NCBI GenBank assembly: GCA_910586045.1
Contig: CAJUIH010000001.1
Coordinates: 1-22,032 of the forward strand
From: an uncultured Eubacterium sp.
GTDB taxonomy: Bacteria > Bacillota > Clostridia > Lachnospirales > Lachnospiraceae
Length of the DNA: 22,032 bases
Reading direction: 5' to 3'
Shown here: positions 1 to 7,695 of the stretch, in pieces
How the letters are laid out: the number at the start of each line of letters is the position of its first letter
Position numbering within the stretch: the stretch's first letter is position 1
Program-made: the position numbers and the translations under genes
The notes under the pieces: generated by a model
What the model saw: the letters and a program-made list of their open reading frames with translations, nothing else
Told to the model about the DNA's origin: nothing
Databases searched by the model: none

Positions 1-33
1 AGCGGGGAAGAGCTGCGGCGGGAACTGTTGTAA
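1..33 (+). CDS. Possible C-terminal tail of an upstream gene (partial)
   Basis: Reading from the first base in frame 1 gives a short charged tail, SGEELRRELL, followed by TAA at 31-33. The codons are GC-rich compared with the AT-rich DNA that follows at once, as expected at the end of a real gene. Only ten codons are visible, so the family cannot be named and the call rests on frame and composition alone. Confidence 0.35.
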   Translation, partial: SGEELRRELL

Positions 34-530
34 TCATAGCGTTTTGTGTTATGTTCCGGCTGTTCACGAAAGAATATAGTTTACGTGATTTTAACCGATG
101 CGGTATCCTATGTTCAACGGTTTGATACAGTAAACGTTTGCTTTGATTTAATTGTTTTATTATACAAGAAAGAAAAGACTTTTTTATTATTTATTATATA
201 ACGATTTCATAACCTGTGCTGCTTCCGGTTTCCATTAAATCATGAAAAAATAAGGATCTTGGAAAATCATAAAAATTATATAAAGACTAAAATATAATAA
301 ATTTTTATGTTTTATGTGATTACAGAAACAAGAGATTACATCTGAATTTCGGCTGACCAGACTTTAAATCCAAAATAATCGCATCGCATTTTTCATAATT
401 ACCCGCAGCAGAGAACTATTCGCCATCTGCTCACACGCAGCAGCCGGAGCGTTTACCATACCGGCTAACCGACCATTTCCTGTTACGCAACCCCATTCAC
501 CGCATTACGTACAGCCAGAGAAAACCAGTC
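34..530. other. Gene-free, mostly AT-rich intergenic region
   Basis: About 500 bases with no supportable gene. Positions 130-330 are very AT-rich. From about 360 the composition rises towards that of coding DNA, and an open frame without a usable start runs on the minus strand at 364-504 (see rejected items). I see no tRNA-like fold, no insertion-sequence end and no convincing promoter that leads into a gene. It may be a decayed locus between two conserved blocks. Confidence 0.55.
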
Positions 531-655
531 GGATCAGGGGCGGGGGTTTGGCTGCGCGGACGGCGCACCAGGGGCGGGGGCTGGCTTGCGGCGACGTTGG
601 AAGAATGTCTAGAAGCTCTTAGTATTCTGCAAAACAACCTAAGGGGCGAAGCCAA

Positions 656-702
656 GCAGCGCCTTTAGCCGCTGGCGAAAGCCAGGGCGAATTAGGCGCT
701 GC
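656..702. other. Strong nested hairpin in the core of the palindromic element
   Basis: GCAGCGCCT (656-664) pairs perfectly with AGGCGCTGC (694-702). Inside it, GCC (668-670) pairs with GGC (686-688), and CTGGC (672-676) pairs with GCCAG (681-685) closing a GAAA tetraloop. That is 17 base pairs with one small internal loop and one bulged G. A GNRA loop on a multi-part stem suggests a structure selected as RNA, or a foldable single-stranded DNA. No named RNA family is recognised, and no U-run follows, so it is not a standard terminator. Confidence 0.6.
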
Positions 703-776
703 GTCCGGGCAGGCCGCTACGTAAATGCAGAATACTTAGGGCTTCTTGACATTCTGGAGCCGGAGCCGCAAGCCAG

Positions 777-880
777 CCCCCGCCCCTGGTCCGGCGTCCG
801 CGCAGCCAAACCCCCGTCCCTGGTCCGGCGTCCGCGCAGCCAACCCCCCCCCGCCCCTGATCCGGCGTCCGCGCAGCCAA
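777..880. repeat. Three tandem copies of a ~33-bp GC-rich unit
   Basis: Copies lie at 777-810, 811-843 and 844-880. Each consists of a C-run, then GTCCCTGGTCC or GCCCCTGRTCC, then GGCGTCCGCGCAGCCAA. The first copy pairs with the inverted unit in the left arm. The third copy has an expanded run of nine C (844-852). Open frames through this array on both strands are an artefact of its length and composition and give low-complexity Gly/Arg/Pro peptides. Confidence 0.75.
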
Positions 881-895
881 CCCAGAGAACGCTTC

Positions 896-2167
896 CTAAC
901 ATTTTTTGAGGTGTTCCGCTCTTTCATACTCCCGCATATAAGGCGAAATATGATTCCGATAATCTTTCGGCGTTTTCCCAACAATCTTTTTAAATGTTTT
1001 CGTAAAATAATTTACATCAGAAATACCGCAGTTTTGCGCGACTGTCTGGATCTGCATCTGTGTCGTATTCAGCAGAAAAATGCCGTGCTCGACCCGTTTG
1101 CGGTTTACATATTCGGTTAGTGTGGTACCGGTTTCTTTTTTAAACAGTGTGGACAGATAGCTTGGATTGACATCCAAAAAATCCGCCTGTGCTTTTAAAC
1201 TCAGGTCGGCGGTCAGGTCAGAATCGATTCGTACCAGTATTTTGCGCACGAGCAGGGAATGTCCTTTCATGGAATGGTTTCTTACAAGCAGGCAGTATTT
1301 ACGGACAATTTCGTTCGCGAGCCGAAACAGCGCCTCTTCTCCGTTTGTCTGTTCGATCTGGCGGGCAAGGCGGGAAGACAGGCTGTCGATGTGCAGCGGG
1401 TGGACGGCGCCGTATTCGGCGGCCTTGCGCATCAGTACATTGACGACAATCAGGTAATTTTTTAAATTTCGGATCATATCCGGGGCACGCATGTCGATAT
1501 GCACAGCCGAAAAATGGGAGATCAGCATTTCTGCTTTGTGCGTCTGCCCTTGGGAAACAGCCTGGATCAGGCGGTTTTCATCAGAATAGCGTTTTTCTAA
1601 CAGCTTCATGCTGAAGAATGCATCCATAGGTTCCATATAATCCGGACGTTCCGCTACCGGTTCCAGGTCGGAAAAGACCGTATGCCCGATGTCTTGTACG
1701 GAAAAATTATTAAGCCCGCCCCAAATGCATTCGCCGAGGGTATTGGCAAGGGTCAGCAGGCTGCTTTCGGATGTGAGGATCGGCAGGGACAGCAAAAAAT
1801 TTTCCAGTTGTGATACGGTTTCTGGAGGAAACGCATACTTTTCAATCCGGCCGCGGATTTCCCTTTTCGTATATCTGGATGTAATATATGGGCCGATGAT
1901 AAAATATAACGGATTTTCGTCATCGGGTATTTTTAAAATCAGGTAATGGCACATAAATTGGTCGGAAAACCGGTATATTTTGTTTGGTCCGCACATGCTG
2001 AAAATTTTTTTTAGTTCGCTCATAAGATCGGAGTGGGGGAACAGAAGATGGCTGATCCCCTGGTCTGTGGAAGATAAATATTCCGGCGGGTTAGTGGATA
2101 GAAAACAGGGTACATGGCTGTTTTTCAGAAATTTTTGCATAAAATTCAATTCTGGTTCGTACTTCAT
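896..2167 (-). CDS. AraC-family transcriptional regulator, divergent from the glucuronidase operon
   Basis: A 423-residue protein. The last ~100 residues are a typical AraC/XylS DNA-binding domain with two helix-turn-helix units: the first around LKAQADFLDVNPSYLSTLFK, the second ending in the classic NYFTKTFKK and GKTPKDYR signature. The N-terminal ~300 residues are the sensor part. I recognise no cupin or two-component receiver in them. The chosen ATG (2165-2167) is preceded by AAAGGTG at a 6-base spacing; an in-frame GTG three codons upstream lies inside that ribosome binding site and is unlikely to be the start. The gene is divergent from the beta-glucuronidase across a 194-bp region. Control of that operon, with a glucuronide or uronate as signal, is therefore inferred from position. 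The stop lies right beside the palindromic repeat. Confidence 0.9.
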   Translation of the reverse strand: MKYEPELNFMQKFLKNSHVPCFLSTNPPEYLSSTDQGISHLLFPHSDLMSELKKIFSMCGPNKIYRFSDQFMCHYLILKIPDDENPLYFIIGPYITSRYTKREIRGRIEKYAFPPETVSQLENFLLSLPILTSESSLLTLANTLGECIWGGLNNFSVQDIGHTVFSDLEPVAERPDYMEPMDAFFSMKLLEKRYSDENRLIQAVSQGQTHKAEMLISHFSAVHIDMRAPDMIRNLKNYLIVVNVLMRKAAEYGAVHPLHIDSLSSRLARQIEQTNGEEALFRLANEIVRKYCLLVRNHSMKGHSLLVRKILVRIDSDLTADLSLKAQADFLDVNPSYLSTLFKKETGTTLTEYVNRKRVEHGIFLLNTTQMQIQTVAQNCGISDVNYFTKTFKKIVGKTPKDYRNHISPYMREYERAEHLKKC

Positions 2168-2230
2168 AAATTTCACCTTTGTAATCCTTAATGTTGTGAT
2201 TCTTTGTGTTTCATCGTAATAATTATTGTT

Positions 2231-2259
2231 ATTATCGCATAATTTTTAGGAAAAATCAA
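2231..2259 (-). promoter_or_regulatory. Predicted sigma-A promoter of the AraC-family gene
   Basis: Read on the minus strand, the -35 is TTGATT (2259-2254) and the -10 is GATAAT (2236-2231), separated by 17 bases. Each box differs little from consensus. The predicted transcript would start about 55-60 bases upstream of the ATG. Confidence 0.5.
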
Positions 2260-2318
2260 GAAATTATAAAAAATATACGTATTGCACAAAAAATTCTACT
2301 CACTTCGAGCCACAAAAT

Positions 2319-2332
2319 GCGTTACAATACGC
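2319..2332 (+). promoter_or_regulatory. Probable -10 region of the glucuronidase operon within a small inverted repeat
   Basis: TACAAT (2323-2328) sits 33 bases before the uidA start and is flanked by GCGT (2319-2322) and ACGC (2329-2332), which form an exact inverted repeat across it. No good -35 box is found at 16-18 bases upstream. That is the usual pattern for a promoter that needs an activator, and would fit control by the divergent AraC-family protein. The operator itself cannot be placed from sequence alone. Confidence 0.4.
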
Positions 2333-2361
2333 TGTATCAAACGGAATGAGGAGGTTATGAA

Positions 2362-4242
2362 ATGTTAGAGTATTCGATGCTTTATCCGAAAACAACAGAG
2401 TCCAGACGTGCAATATCACTGAACGGCATGTGGAAGTTCTGCTTGGATGAGAAAGCGGTTGGAGAACAGGAAAAGTGGACGGAGGGTATTCCTGGAAATG
2501 ACAGGATCCCGGTGCCGGCCAGTTTTCAGGACTTTTATACGGACAAGGATACCCGTGAATTTACCGGGGATGTCTGGTATGAAACGGACATGTTTGTACC
2601 GGGAGAATGGGAAAATACACAGGTACAGGTCCGGTTCGCGGCCGCTACCCACCGCGCGGTAGTTTATGTCAACGGAATAAAGGTTACGGAGCATGAGGGC
2701 GGTTTTTTGCCGTTTACGGCCGATGTCACAGAAATTGTACGCTACAACGCCAGCAATAAGGTGGTTGTAAAAGTGAACAATGAGCTGAACGAAACGAATA
2801 TTCCATGCGGCAGTACGGTTACTTTGGCAAATGGAAAGAAAATGACGAAGCCGTATTTCGATTTCTTTAATTATTCCGGTTTGCAGCGGTCGGTTCATCT
2901 TGTATCCGTTCCGAAAGAGTCGGTTTTTGACTTTGATCTTACGTATGAACTGGACGGGGTTACAAACGGAACCGCGCAGACTGCCAAAATCTCCTATCAA
3001 GTGCAGACAAACGGGGAACATCCGGTCTTTCTGGAGTTATTTGATGAATCCGGTGCGTCGGTGGCAAGCGCACAGGGCGCGCAGGGCGTGCTCACTGTTT
3101 CGGATGCACATTTATGGCAGGTACGGAATGCGTATCTGTATCGTCTGGTGATCCGGATTATGGATGAATCGCTTGTGATTGACGAATACGAACAGGAAAT
3201 CGGAATCCGTACGGTAGAAGTAAAAGGCACAGAGATTTTGTTAAACGGACAGCCGGTTTATCTGCGCGGATTTGGGAAACACGAAGACAGCGATATTGTA
3301 GGGCGCGGATTTAACATCGGCGTGATGAAGCGTGATTTTGAACTGATGAAATGGATTGGTGCAAATTCATTCCGTACTTCTCATTATCCATACAGCGAGG
3401 AAATCTATGAGATGGCTGACAGGGAAGGCTTTTTGGTGATTGACGAGGTTGCGGCTGTCGGGCTGTTCGCAAGCATGCTTAACTTTATGGATGCCAGCAG
3501 CGGGAAGACTACGGCATTTTTTGAAAGCGAAACAATTCCTGTTTTGTTAAAGGCACATTTAAAAGCTTTGGAAGAGATGATTACAAGGGATAAAAACCAT
3601 CCATGCGTCATTGCCTGGAGCCTGTTGAATGAACCGGAAACTACGAATGAAGCGGCGGTTCCTTACTTTAAGGAAGTGTTTGACAAAGCACACGAACTGG
3701 ATCCGCAGAAACGCCCACGTACATATGCGATGATTATGAATTCCACGCCGGATCAGTGTAAATGTTTCCAGTTCAGTGATATGATCGCGCTTAACCGTTA
3801 CTATGGCTGGTATGTATGCGGCGGCTATGAGATTTCAAATGCCGAGGCAATGTTTAGAAAAGAAATGGATGCCTGGAAAGCAAAGAATCTGAATAAGCCG
3901 TTCCTGTTTACAGAATATGGGGCGGATACGCTTGGATCCGAGCATAAGCTTCCGTCTGTAATGTGGAGCCAGGAGTACCAGAAAGAATATCTGGAGATGG
4001 TGCATGGCGTATTTGATTCGTATGATTTTGTCAAAGGCGAGCAGATTTGGAATTTTGCCGATTTCCAGACCTGGGAGGGGATCATGCGTGTCAATGGAAA
4101 CAAGAAAGGTGTATTTACGAGACAGCGGCAGCCAAAGGATGCGGCTTATCTGCTGAAAGAACGATGGACAAATCTTCCGCTCAATTTTAAAGCGGGGGGG
4201 GTAGTACAGGAGAGGAGGAATCTTAATGGCAAGTTTAGCTAA
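2362..4242 (+). CDS. uidA: Beta-glucuronidase (glycoside hydrolase family 2)
   Basis: A 626-residue GH2 enzyme that hydrolyses beta-D-glucuronides to glucuronate plus aglycone. The order is sugar-binding jelly-roll domain (about 10-185), immunoglobulin-like domain (about 186-285) and TIM barrel (about 286-605). Acid/base Glu424 lies in NEP and nucleophile Glu518 in FTEYG. Asn580-Lys-Lys582 is the N-x-K motif that recognises the glucuronate carboxylate, and NRYYGWY (478-484) is also typical of true glucuronidases. No signal peptide is present, so it acts in the cytoplasm on imported substrate. The segment at 366-394 is about as long as the E. coli Loop 1. GAGGAGG lies 7 bases before ATG. The last ~16 residues, after a run of eight G, look non-homologous and overlap the transporter start by 17 bases. 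Confidence 0.95.
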   Translation: MLEYSMLYPKTTESRRAISLNGMWKFCLDEKAVGEQEKWTEGIPGNDRIPVPASFQDFYTDKDTREFTGDVWYETDMFVPGEWENTQVQVRFAAATHRAVVYVNGIKVTEHEGGFLPFTADVTEIVRYNASNKVVVKVNNELNETNIPCGSTVTLANGKKMTKPYFDFFNYSGLQRSVHLVSVPKESVFDFDLTYELDGVTNGTAQTAKISYQVQTNGEHPVFLELFDESGASVASAQGAQGVLTVSDAHLWQVRNAYLYRLVIRIMDESLVIDEYEQEIGIRTVEVKGTEILLNGQPVYLRGFGKHEDSDIVGRGFNIGVMKRDFELMKWIGANSFRTSHYPYSEEIYEMADREGFLVIDEVAAVGLFASMLNFMDASSGKTTAFFESETIPVLLKAHLKALEEMITRDKNHPCVIAWSLLNEPETTNEAAVPYFKEVFDKAHELDPQKRPRTYAMIMNSTPDQCKCFQFSDMIALNRYYGWYVCGGYEISNAEAMFRKEMDAWKAKNLNKPFLFTEYGADTLGSEHKLPSVMWSQEYQKEYLEMVHGVFDSYDFVKGEQIWNFADFQTWEGIMRVNGNKKGVFTRQRQPKDAAYLLKERWTNLPLNFKAGGVVQERRNLNGKFS

Positions 4243-5617
4243 GTCCGATGTAAGGCCGTTTGGAATGAGGGATAAACTGGGTTATATGTTTGGTGATTTC
4301 GGAAATGATTTCACGTTTATCTTATCATCCAGCTTTATGCTGAAATTTTACACTGATGTTATGGGCATTGAAGCCGGCGTAGTCGGCATCCTGATGATGG
4401 CGGCCCGGTTTATTGACGCGGTCACGGACGTAACGATGGGGCAGATCGTTGACCGGTCAAAACCGACCAAAGACGGCAAATTCAGGCCATGGCTGAAGCG
4501 TATGTGCGGGCCGGTAGCGATTGCGTCATTTTTGATATACCAGTCGGCGTTTGCGAATATGTCCTATGGATTTAAGCTGGTGTGGATGATTGTAACCTAT
4601 ATTTTATGGGGTTCCATTTTCTATACGTCGATCAATATTCCATATGGTTCTATGGCGTCTGCGGTTACCGCGGATCCGAAAGAACGTGCGGACCTGTCTA
4701 CGTGGCGTACCATTGGCGCGACACTGGCCGGACTTGTAATCGGCGCGGGTACTCCTATGGTAGCCCTGGTTGTAGTAGACGGCAAGACGGTCCTTTCCGG
4801 CAGCCGTATGACCATTATCGCAGGCGTATTCAGCGTATGCGCGGTAATTTGTTATCTGCTTTGCTTTAATCTGGTACGGGAACGTGTAGAAGTTCCGGCA
4901 AATAACCAGAAACTGGAAATTGGAAAATTATTGGGGAGCGTGTTTACAAACAGGTCTTTGCTTGGAATTATTGCAGCGGCAATCCTTCTTTTGGTGGCAC
5001 AGCTTGGTATGGCCGGTATGGCGGGTTATGTATTTCCGAATTATTATGGTTCGGCAGCAGCACAGTCGGCGTCGTCTTTTGCCGGGTCGATCGTAGTATT
5101 GGCGGTCTGTGCGCCGCTTGCAAGCAAATTGGCAGCTACGGTAGGAAAAAAGGAAATGTCTACCGTTTCTTGTCTGGCAGGAGCAGCGGTATATCTGGTA
5201 TGTCTGATCGTACGTCCGGCTAATCCGTTTGTATATGTAGGCTTTTATACGGTTGCGTATGTGGGGCTTGGATTTTTTAATACAGTGATATGGGCAATGA
5301 TCACAGACGTCATTGACGATGCGGAAGTAAAAAATGGAATCCGTGAGGACGGAACCATTTATGCGGTATATTCTTTTGCGCGCAAGCTTGGGCAGGCGCT
5401 TTCTTCCGGAATGACAGGCGCACTGTTGAGCATGGTAGGATATACGCAGGCAACGGCGTTTGATCCAAAAGTAACATCCGGCATCTTTAATCTGTCCTGT
5501 ATTATTCCGATTGTCGGGTTTACCGCTGTAGCGCTGGCATTGTTCTTTATCTATCCGCTGAACAAGTCAAGGGTAGAGGCAAATGTGGCAGAACTGCAGC
5601 GCCGCCATGGAAGATAA
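4226..5617 (+). CDS. GPH-family sugar/glucuronide:cation symporter
   Basis: A 463-residue, ~12-helix membrane protein of the glycoside-pentoside-hexuronide:cation symporter family (MelB/UidB type, major facilitator superfamily). Asp64 and Asp68 in FIDAVTD match the spacing of the paired cation-site Asp residues of MelB. The following loop has the family's GKFRPWL. It would move a glucuronide or related glycoside inward with Na+ or H+. Substrate is inferred from tight coupling to the glucuronidase: the ATG lies inside the 3' end of uidA, with AGGAGAGGAGG 7 bases upstream. Other uronides are possible substrates. Confidence 0.9.
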   Translation: MASLAKSDVRPFGMRDKLGYMFGDFGNDFTFILSSSFMLKFYTDVMGIEAGVVGILMMAARFIDAVTDVTMGQIVDRSKPTKDGKFRPWLKRMCGPVAIASFLIYQSAFANMSYGFKLVWMIVTYILWGSIFYTSINIPYGSMASAVTADPKERADLSTWRTIGATLAGLVIGAGTPMVALVVVDGKTVLSGSRMTIIAGVFSVCAVICYLLCFNLVRERVEVPANNQKLEIGKLLGSVFTNRSLLGIIAAAILLLVAQLGMAGMAGYVFPNYYGSAAAQSASSFAGSIVVLAVCAPLASKLAATVGKKEMSTVSCLAGAAVYLVCLIVRPANPFVYVGFYTVAYVGLGFFNTVIWAMITDVIDDAEVKNGIREDGTIYAVYSFARKLGQALSSGMTGALLSMVGYTQATAFDPKVTSGIFNLSCIIPIVGFTAVALALFFIYPLNKSRVEANVAELQRRHGR

Positions 5618-5740
5618 GGCACCCTTGTAAAGGTATATTTTCAATGGGCTGGATTCTGTTGATTTGCTATTTTCGGATCTGTTTCGTACATTTTTATCAG
5701 GGAATCTGCAAAAACTAAACAAAACGTCTACGAGCAGTCG

Positions 5741-5769
5741 TTGCAGCGGCCTGTTTCCTGTGGTAAAAT
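5741..5769 (+). promoter_or_regulatory. Predicted sigma-A promoter of uxuB
   Basis: TTGCAG (5741-5746) and TAAAAT (5764-5769) are separated by exactly 17 bases, 53 bases upstream of the chosen ATG. It overlaps the most upstream in-frame ATG of the open frame, which argues that the earlier start is not used. It implies that uxuB can be transcribed apart from uidA and the transporter. Confidence 0.6.
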
Positions 5770-5821
5770 CGGTGATAACATGAACAGAGCTGTTGAGGGC
5801 AAAGAAAGGAGAAGGAATGAT

Positions 5822-7432
5822 ATGATCTTAAATGAACAGGGGTTGACGGACCGGGCCGCATGGGAAGCGGCAGGATATGATCTTCCAAAGTTTGACCGCC
5901 AAAAAGCAGCGCAGGCGACCAAAGAGAATCCGTTTTGGATCCATTTTGGCGTCGGCAACCTGTTTCGGGCTTTTCAGGCGAACGTCGTACAAAACCTGCT
6001 GAACCAGGGAGTTTTGGACCGGGGGCTGGTTGCGGCAGAAGGGTTTGATTACGAAATCGTGGAGAAAATGAACCGTCCGCACGATGATTATAGTATACTT
6101 GTCACATTAAAAGCGGACGGAAGCATAGAAAAGACCGTGGTGGGCAGTATTTTAGAGTCGCATACGCTGGATTCGGAAAATGAAGCGGAATACGGCAGGC
6201 TGAAAGAAATCTTTACAAAGGATTCCCTGCAGATGGCCAGCTTTACCATTACAGAAAAAGGCTACAGCCTGGTAGATGGAAAGGGGCAGCAGCTTGCGGC
6301 CGTATCTGCGGATTTTGCGGCAGGTCCCCAAAAACCGCAGAGTTATATCGGCAAAGTGGCTTCTTTGTTGTATGCGCGTTATCAGGCCGGCGAAAAGCCA
6401 ATCGCAATGGTCAGCATGGACAACTGTTCCCACAACGGGGACAAGCTGTATGCGGCAATCAGCGCCTATGCGGACAAATGGGTCGAAAACGGGCTGGCGG
6501 ACGCTGGTTTTAAGGATTATGTCCACAATAAAAACAAAGTATCTTTTCCATGGACCATGATCGACAAGATTACGCCGCGCCCGGACGCGTCGGTAGAAGA
6601 AATTTTAAAGAAAGACGGTATCGACGGGCTGGAAGCGGTGATTACTTCCAAAAATACGTATGTAGCGCCGTTTGTCAATGCGGAGGAATGCGAATACCTG
6701 GTGATTGAAGACGCGTTTCCAAACGGCAGGCCGCAGTTGGAGAAAGGCGGACTGATGTTTACGGAACGCGAAACCGTGGATAAAGTGGAAAAAATGAAAG
6801 TCTGCACCTGCTTAAATCCGCTGCATACCTGTCTGGCCGTGTTTGGCTGTATTCTTGGATACCACAAGATTTCAGACGAAATGAAAGATACGGAATTAAC
6901 GAAGCTGATTGAAATCGTAGGCTATAAAGAAGGGCTTCCGGTAGTGGTAGACCCGGGGATCCTGAATCCGAAAGAATTTATTGATACAGTGATCAAGGTC
7001 CGTGTGCCGAATCCGTTTATGCCGGATACGCCGCAGCGGATCGCAACGGATACCTCGCAGAAACTAGCCATTCGGTTTGGCGAGACGATTAAGGCATACA
7101 AGGCTTCGCCGCAATTAAATGTAGCGGACTTAAAGCTGATCCCGCTTGTATTTGCCGGATGGCTGCGGTATCTGATGGGGTTCAATGACGCAGGGGAGCG
7201 GTTTACATTAAGTCCGGACCCGCTGCTTGATACCGTACAGCCGTATGTTGCGAATCTAAAGCTCGGCGTCCAGACAGACGTGCAGGCATTAAAGCCGATC
7301 TTGGAAAATGAGAAAATTTTTGGGGTAAATTTATTTGACGTCGGTATGGCGGATACAGTTGTAGGGTATCTGAACGAAATGAATGCCGGCATAGGGGCAG
7401 TACGCGAGACATTGAAAAAATACGTATCATAA
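5822..7432 (+). CDS. uxuB: Fructuronate reductase / D-mannonate oxidoreductase
   Basis: A 536-residue member of the polyol-specific long-chain dehydrogenase family. It interconverts D-fructuronate and D-mannonate with NAD(H) in hexuronate breakdown. The N-terminal Rossmann part has FGVGNLFRAF (about residues 42-51) for the dinucleotide, followed by SMDNCSHNG (about 198-206), a family signature. The catalytic-type segment KVCTCLNPLH places Lys326, Asn332 and His335 in the order expected for the family. The start is ATG 5822, with AAAGGAGAAGG just upstream. An in-frame ATG at 5741 would add 27 residues without homology and overlap the promoter. The usual partners uxaC and uxuA are not adjacent. 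Mannitol or tagaturonate dehydrogenase are alternatives within the family, less likely beside uidA. Confidence 0.85.
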   Translation: MILNEQGLTDRAAWEAAGYDLPKFDRQKAAQATKENPFWIHFGVGNLFRAFQANVVQNLLNQGVLDRGLVAAEGFDYEIVEKMNRPHDDYSILVTLKADGSIEKTVVGSILESHTLDSENEAEYGRLKEIFTKDSLQMASFTITEKGYSLVDGKGQQLAAVSADFAAGPQKPQSYIGKVASLLYARYQAGEKPIAMVSMDNCSHNGDKLYAAISAYADKWVENGLADAGFKDYVHNKNKVSFPWTMIDKITPRPDASVEEILKKDGIDGLEAVITSKNTYVAPFVNAEECEYLVIEDAFPNGRPQLEKGGLMFTERETVDKVEKMKVCTCLNPLHTCLAVFGCILGYHKISDEMKDTELTKLIEIVGYKEGLPVVVDPGILNPKEFIDTVIKVRVPNPFMPDTPQRIATDTSQKLAIRFGETIKAYKASPQLNVADLKLIPLVFAGWLRYLMGFNDAGERFTLSPDPLLDTVQPYVANLKLGVQTDVQALKPILENEKIFGVNLFDVGMADTVVGYLNEMNAGIGAVRETLKKYVS

Positions 7433-7440
7433 CGCGGCAG

Positions 7441-7483
7441 GGCGGCCATAAGCCAGGATGGTTTATGGCCGCCAGATTTTTTT
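7441..7483 (+). terminator. Rho-independent terminator after uxuB
   Basis: GGCGGCCATAA (7441-7451) pairs perfectly with TTATGGCCGCC (7463-7473), extended inward by three more pairs around a five-base loop, then a run of seven T (7477-7483). It begins nine bases after the uxuB stop and closes the glucuronide locus. Confidence 0.9.
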
Positions 7484-7695
7484 ATGCACTACACGGAAAA
7501 AAAACATGTTTCTTTCGTATACTTCTAGAGTAAGCTGATTCCGCTTTTATTTTATGCATGGGCGTGCAGCTATTTTGTTTTTCATTGCATGCTATTTAAG
7601 GCAGATTTAATTCGGTATGTTTATCATTGGCACGTGAAAAACAATGGAACCAAAAGTTAGTTACACGATACAATGAAGAATAAAGGAGTTATCGC

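Larger units (their letters stand above)
531..880. repeat. Composite GC-rich palindromic repeat element
   Basis: The left arm (531-631) and right arm (726 to about 826) are inverted copies of each other. The inner 30 bases (602-631 against 726-755) differ at only 3 positions. The outer parts are the same GC-rich unit in opposite orientations, with most mismatches clustered near 592-601. Between the arms lies a 94-base core (632-725) containing its own perfect hairpin. The right side carries additional tandem unit copies to 880, ending 16 bases before the stop codon of the AraC-family gene. No transposase is encoded. It looks like a non-autonomous or dispersed repeat, or a very large fold-back structure. 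Its abundance elsewhere in the genome cannot be seen from here. Confidence 0.7.

Noticed and set aside
364..504. Open minus-strand frame of about 46 codons in the first intergenic region
   Set aside because: It has no upstream start or ribosome binding site, is bounded by stops, and I recognise no family. It may be pseudogene debris, but that cannot be supported.
692..1120. Several open frames through the GC-rich repeat on both strands
   Set aside because: They are low-complexity Gly/Arg/Pro peptides caused by the tandem units and the few stops in GC-rich DNA, and one runs through the AraC gene on the wrong strand.
5741..5821. Longer start for the fructuronate reductase
   Set aside because: It overlaps a well-formed promoter and lacks a ribosome binding site; the added residues show no family resemblance.
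7490..7695. Promoter for the lysozyme gene
   Set aside because: TACAAT occurs shortly before the gene but no acceptable -35 or extended -10 accompanies it, so I did not list it.
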